Positions 60,565 to 64,000 of a stretch of DNA of 64,000 nucleotides are shown here, piece after piece (within the stretch, counting starts at the first letter, position 1; every line of letters starts with the position of its first letter). Source of the DNA: Istiophorus platypterus (taxonomy: Eukaryota; Chordata; Actinopteri; Istiophoriformes; Istiophoridae); assembly GCA_016859345.1 (NCBI GenBank), contig CM029134.1, positions 8,663,560-8,727,559 on the forward strand. The letters are read 5' to 3'. Made by a program: the position numbers and the translations under genes. Under the pieces are notes generated by a model. It saw only the letters and a list, made by a program, of their open reading frames with translations, was not told the DNA's origin and did not search any database.

Positions 60565-61062
60565 GGGGGTTCTTCTGTTGTAGCCCATCTGCCAAATGTT
60601 TCTTCACGTTGTGCATTCTGAGATACTTCTCTCCTCAACACAGTAGTTAAAAGTGGTTATCTGTGTTATCGTAGCCTTTGTGTCAGCTCAAATCAGTCTG
60701 GCCTTTCTCCTCTGACCTCTTTCATCGACAAGGCATCTCTGTCTGTAGGACCGCTGCTCATTGCATGTTTTTCGTTTTTCGCACCATTCTGAAAAAACTC
60801 TAGAGAGTGTTGTCGATGAAATTCCCAGTAGATCAGTGTCAGAAATACTCAAACCAGCCCGTCTGGCACCAACAATCATGCCTCGGTCAAAGTCATTGAG
60901 ATCACATTTCTTCCCCGTTCTGGTGTTTCATGTGAACCTTACCTGAAGATCTTGACCTGTATCTAAGAGATTTTATGGATTGCACCTCTGCCGAATGACT
61001 GGATAACTGTATGAATAAGGTGGTGTTACAGGTGTTCCTAATAAAGTGTCCAGTGAGTGTAT
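60565..61062 (-). mobile_element. Tc1-type transposon, 5' half only
   Basis: On the minus strand the element begins at a TA (61061-61062) with the terminal sequence CACTCACTGGACACTTTATT and AGGAACACCTGTAACACC, a common fish Tc1 inverted repeat. After a short leader comes the transposase N-terminus (separate entry). The similarity fades near 60565 after ITQITTTFNY-like and QMGYN-like text. The catalytic domain and the second inverted repeat are missing. Confidence 0.75.
60688..60900 (-). pseudogene. Tc1 transposase N-terminal domain remnant
   Basis: Reads NDFDRGMIVGARRAGLSISD, then TDLLGISSTTLSRVFSEWCE, and further LVDERGQRRKARLI before a TGA. This is the paired-like helix-turn-helix DNA-binding region of a fish Tc1 transposase, with one residue missing in the ETADLLG motif. 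The frame stops after about 63 codons from the internal Met. The DDE domain is absent, so at most a DNA-binding fragment could be made. Confidence 0.8.
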
Positions 61063-62032
61063 AACTGACTTGTCTCTTTTTTACTAATGTAGCCAAAAAT
61101 GTTCATGGCTAAAATTAATATTGGCCTGCAACTCTGATTCCAACAATCACATCAAGAACATCTCTTTGATTCACTGAATTGTTTGATTCCAGGTAGAGTT
61201 GTTTGTTACAAAAATCCTGCAAACACTCCGTTCATAGTAAAATATTCACGGCAAATGTTTGATTTAAGAGTTGTGGTCAGTGACCTGATAATAAAATTGG
61301 ACAGGTCAGGTCAATCAGTTTTTCCATGCTCAGCTCAGAGTGGATAAATTGTACCATGAGGGGCTTCAGTGAACAAAATAACTATAACACTGCAACCCTT
61401 CCAATTTAAAAGCACTAGACCTGAAATATAGTTCTGGCTTCAGAGTTGACAATTTTTCTCAGTGTCTTTGAGGCCAGCTATGATTTTGTGTGTCTGTGTG
61501 TCTGTGTGTGCCTATCTAACAGTGGACCTCCCAGTTGTTACACACTCACCAGCAGTGGATTGGTGAGCCAACAGGGGAGATTTTGGAGGTCCACAGTACC
61601 ATATTGCACCATTATGTCAGCCACTCACTCTTGGTCCTCAATGTCACAACCCCCTCCCTGTATCTCCTTTGGAAGTCAGGGTGTGGGCCAGAAGTCCAAC
61701 ACCCAAAGTGAGTACAGAGAGAAATGGCTGGTGAAATCCATAGCACAGTGAGTCTGTTGTGCAGTTTCAGGTTCAAGTCCTGCCTGTTTTTAGTACCTGT
61801 AGCATCAAGATCAAACAGATATCAATAGCCACTAATATACACTTCATATGCTATATGTCGTTATCGATTACACGCTTAAATGGTTTTACTAGACGCTTTA
61901 ATGGTTTTCCTCGATAATTGTGTCACAGCTACAGTTGTGCCTCTAGTTCTTCCATATTTTTCCTTCTGCCCCCCTTTCCCTCATGTCTCCTGTACTCACT
62001 TGTCTGTTACTCTGTGTCCATGTGGGCATGGG
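61063..62032. other. Intergenic, nothing firmly recognised
   Basis: A TGTCTGTG run lies at about 61488-61512. CAGGTTCAAGTCCTGCC at about 61767-61783 resembles a pol III B box, so an old tRNA-derived fragment is possible, but no A box or tail was found. Confidence 0.45.
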
Positions 62033-62545
62033 TGGAATGGCCGTGGTGCTCCTTGCCTGACTCTCCTAGCTCCTGGTTACATATCAGTTACACATCTGCC
62101 TTCCATCAAACTTATCACGCTGCAGCGTATCTACTCCAGCTATTCACCCGGCTTTCGCCAGATTGTTGTATCAGCTACTGTGGTACTTTGCAAATCAGTC
62201 CTCTCTCGTGTTCTAGTTTTGTTAGTGAACTGTTTCTTCGTGTTAAATACCCAGCCAATCGTTATCTCTCTTTCTTATGCTCCAGGGTCAAAACTCGCCA
62301 GCTTGCCTGCTTGCATGCTCTCAAACCCACAACCACCTGCTACCTCAAGCCTGCCCACACCATTCTCCCTTGTTCATTCACCCTGCGTAGCCAGTGCTGC
62401 CATTCCTTATCGTCCTCCTGCCCTCAGCCAGCTACTTGCCTGCTCATTCCACCTCCATTCATCGCTACCTACTCAATAAATCCTTTTCATTCATCTTATT
62501 CCAAAGTCTGTGCCTGCGTTTGGGGTGACACTGCAAATCCTACCA
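62033..62545 (+). mobile_element. Possible solo LTR (Ty3/gypsy-like), low confidence
   Basis: It starts TGGAATGGCCGTGGTGCTCC and ends TGCAAATCCTACCA (TG...CA), and is C/T-rich. It carries a late AATAAA (62475-62480, CTCAATAAATCCTTTTCATT) before a short terminal portion (GTCTGTGCCTGCGTTTGGGG), the usual place for R/U5 in LTRs. It looks like a familiar teleost retroelement LTR. No flanking target duplication, second LTR or coding region was found. The 199- and 220-codon ORFs across it are low-complexity Cys/Ser/Leu text and are not genes. Confidence 0.35.
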
Positions 62546-64000
62546 AGTTGAGCTTTATGGCCACTCTAGTGCTTATATAGTGCAACACTACATTCAAATT
62601 ATTAGTCTTATGTACAGCAAAGTGCTGATTCACTGCAACGGTACATGTTTATTTTCACAATATTTGTCAGTGCAAGAATTTTAAATGTTAGATACAATAA
62701 AGTTAAGGGTTGTAAGCACTCCACAATTTTTAAAAGAAAACTACAAACGTTTTGCAGGTAAAGTAAAAGAAAAGACACTAAATAAAAATGTTACATTTCT
62801 TTTCTGGTTTTTCAAAATGACTAAAAATAGTAATCCAAACTGTGTGTGTATTTGTGTGTGTGTGTGCTACTTATGGGAAGAAAACCCTCATCTGGTCACA
62901 GCACAAGAGTTCAAATATGGTCCCCATTTTTAGAGGTGTAAGCTAAATGTTTCAAAGATGGTTTACACAAAGTTGACGTATAAAAATCTGCTAATAAAAT
63001 GTTTCATAGGTCGGAACTGAATCACCTTGGACCATTATTATTTTCTTATCACACTGAGAATATGATAAAAAAAAAGACATACCTTATTTTATTCCATGTT
63101 TTTGCAAGTGTGTATTCTACAACTGTCTGTAGATGATATATTTCTTTACATAGAGGACAACCATCCTATTTCTATATTTTCTTGGCACCATCTTCTCTTT
63201 CTCAGAGTCCAAGCATTAAAGTGTAGTTGACTATATTCACTGAGTGGACCAGGGAAATGGAAGATGTGTGATTCCTGGCACCACCAAGTGGTGACTAGAA
63301 AAAAAGAAAACAGCTCTGAAACAAAGTCAGTGACTTTCACACAACACCTTTCCGTGCCATTACACTACTCTTACTGCAGCAAATAATATAGGTTAAATAT
63401 ATATTAGTTCCACAGGTTAAGTAGGAAATAACCTGGAGGTCTGCATTTATAGGAGTCAAGTATTTTGATTATTAATTCAAGCATACTCGCTATCACTTTT
63501 CATGACAGAGGTTATGAGACATTTTGAACAGCACCATGAAAAGGAGTCTTCAGTAAGCATGGTTTCAAATTTCAAACTATGACATAAATCAATCTTACTA
63601 AATACACCATGAAATGTGTTAAGAAATGTAGATAAGCAGGATGAGTACACAGCACTGTACTATGCATCAACCTCCACCACATGTTATGTAAGAAAAAACC
63701 ACAGCTCAGACAATTAAATACAGCTCCTTTCATACTGTTGCTGCAGTGCTACAAAAATACATTTGTATTCGAGCTAAATAAAGCTGAACTGAATATAGGA
63801 AATGCTGCAGGAAAAGGAAGTTGCACTCAGTTTTTCTTACACAAATTCTGGAGGTAAATCATTGAATGTCTGAAGTGGATTTTTATTTTGTTAGTTTATT
63901 ACTAAATCCTTTATTTAATTTTTAATACAGTATTCTATATTTTTTAATTATCAACAGAAAGATCAAAACAAGCAATGAATTGATCCAACTGTGCATTTAA
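62546..64000. other. Intergenic, nothing recognised
   Basis: A TG tract at about 62840-62866 and A/T-rich DNA to the window end. No gene or transposon end is seen. Confidence 0.5.

Noticed and set aside
61767..61783. tRNA gene or tRNA-derived SINE suggested by CAGGTTCAAGTCCTGCC
   Set aside because: No A box, no cloverleaf-forming partner arms and no SINE tail could be found.
61880..62580. Two overlapping ORFs of 199 and 220 codons
   Set aside because: Low-complexity Ser/Cys/Leu/Pro text in two frames at once over a C/T-rich, LTR-like block; no domain or splice support.
1..64000. CRISPR array, operon or prokaryotic mobile system
   Set aside because: No spaced direct repeats of the right size, no ribosome-binding-site-led gene clusters, and all recognisable elements are animal.

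Overview
This is vertebrate nuclear DNA and almost certainly from a teleost fish, probably a percomorph. The evidence is its low gene density, spliceosomal signals, abundant CA/TG microsatellites, and a repeat spectrum typical of teleosts: L2-type LINEs, Tc1 elements, hAT and TTAA-target MITEs, and tRNA-derived SINEs. No bacterial, archaeal or viral gene organisation is visible.

Only one protein-coding gene can be supported: a heparan sulfate glucosamine 3-O-sulfotransferase 1 (hs3st1) on the + strand. Its 305-codon reading frame lies in one exon (38070-38987). Upstream are a CpG-rich putative non-coding first exon (about 36975-37265, donor GTAAGA at 37266) and a short intron with several possible acceptors (37913, 37965, 37973). 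Downstream is a roughly 680-nt 3' UTR with two AATAAA signals. Two very short upstream ORFs (10 and 11 codons) lie in the inferred leader, and a dense G tract sits at the edge of the CpG-rich block.

About 37 kb upstream and 24 kb downstream contain no other recognisable gene. These flanks hold decayed mobile elements in otherwise unassigned DNA. Upstream (1-36930) there are at least six copies or fragments of one MITE family (ends resemble GCTGCAACGATTAG), one split by a triplicated repeat. There are also two tRNA-derived SINE-like copies, a TTAA-flanked MITE with another MITE nested in it, a 3' L2 fragment, and a complete hAT-type MITE with a perfect 8-bp target duplication. Downstream (39671-64000) there is a second copy of that hAT MITE, an antisense L2 missing both reverse-transcriptase catalytic boxes, a short L2-like 3' tail, and two defective Tc1 elements. 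There is also a 1.6-kb TTAA-flanked element with long inverted ends plus a partial third end, and a possible solo LTR.

The upstream desert also contains a few non-repetitive, motif-dense stretches that could be conserved regulatory elements, but that cannot be decided from one sequence. I found nothing here that I would call a new biological system. The most informative observations concern hs3st1 leader architecture and the structures of individual dead transposons. Family names for repeats come from recognising sequences and were not checked against a database.
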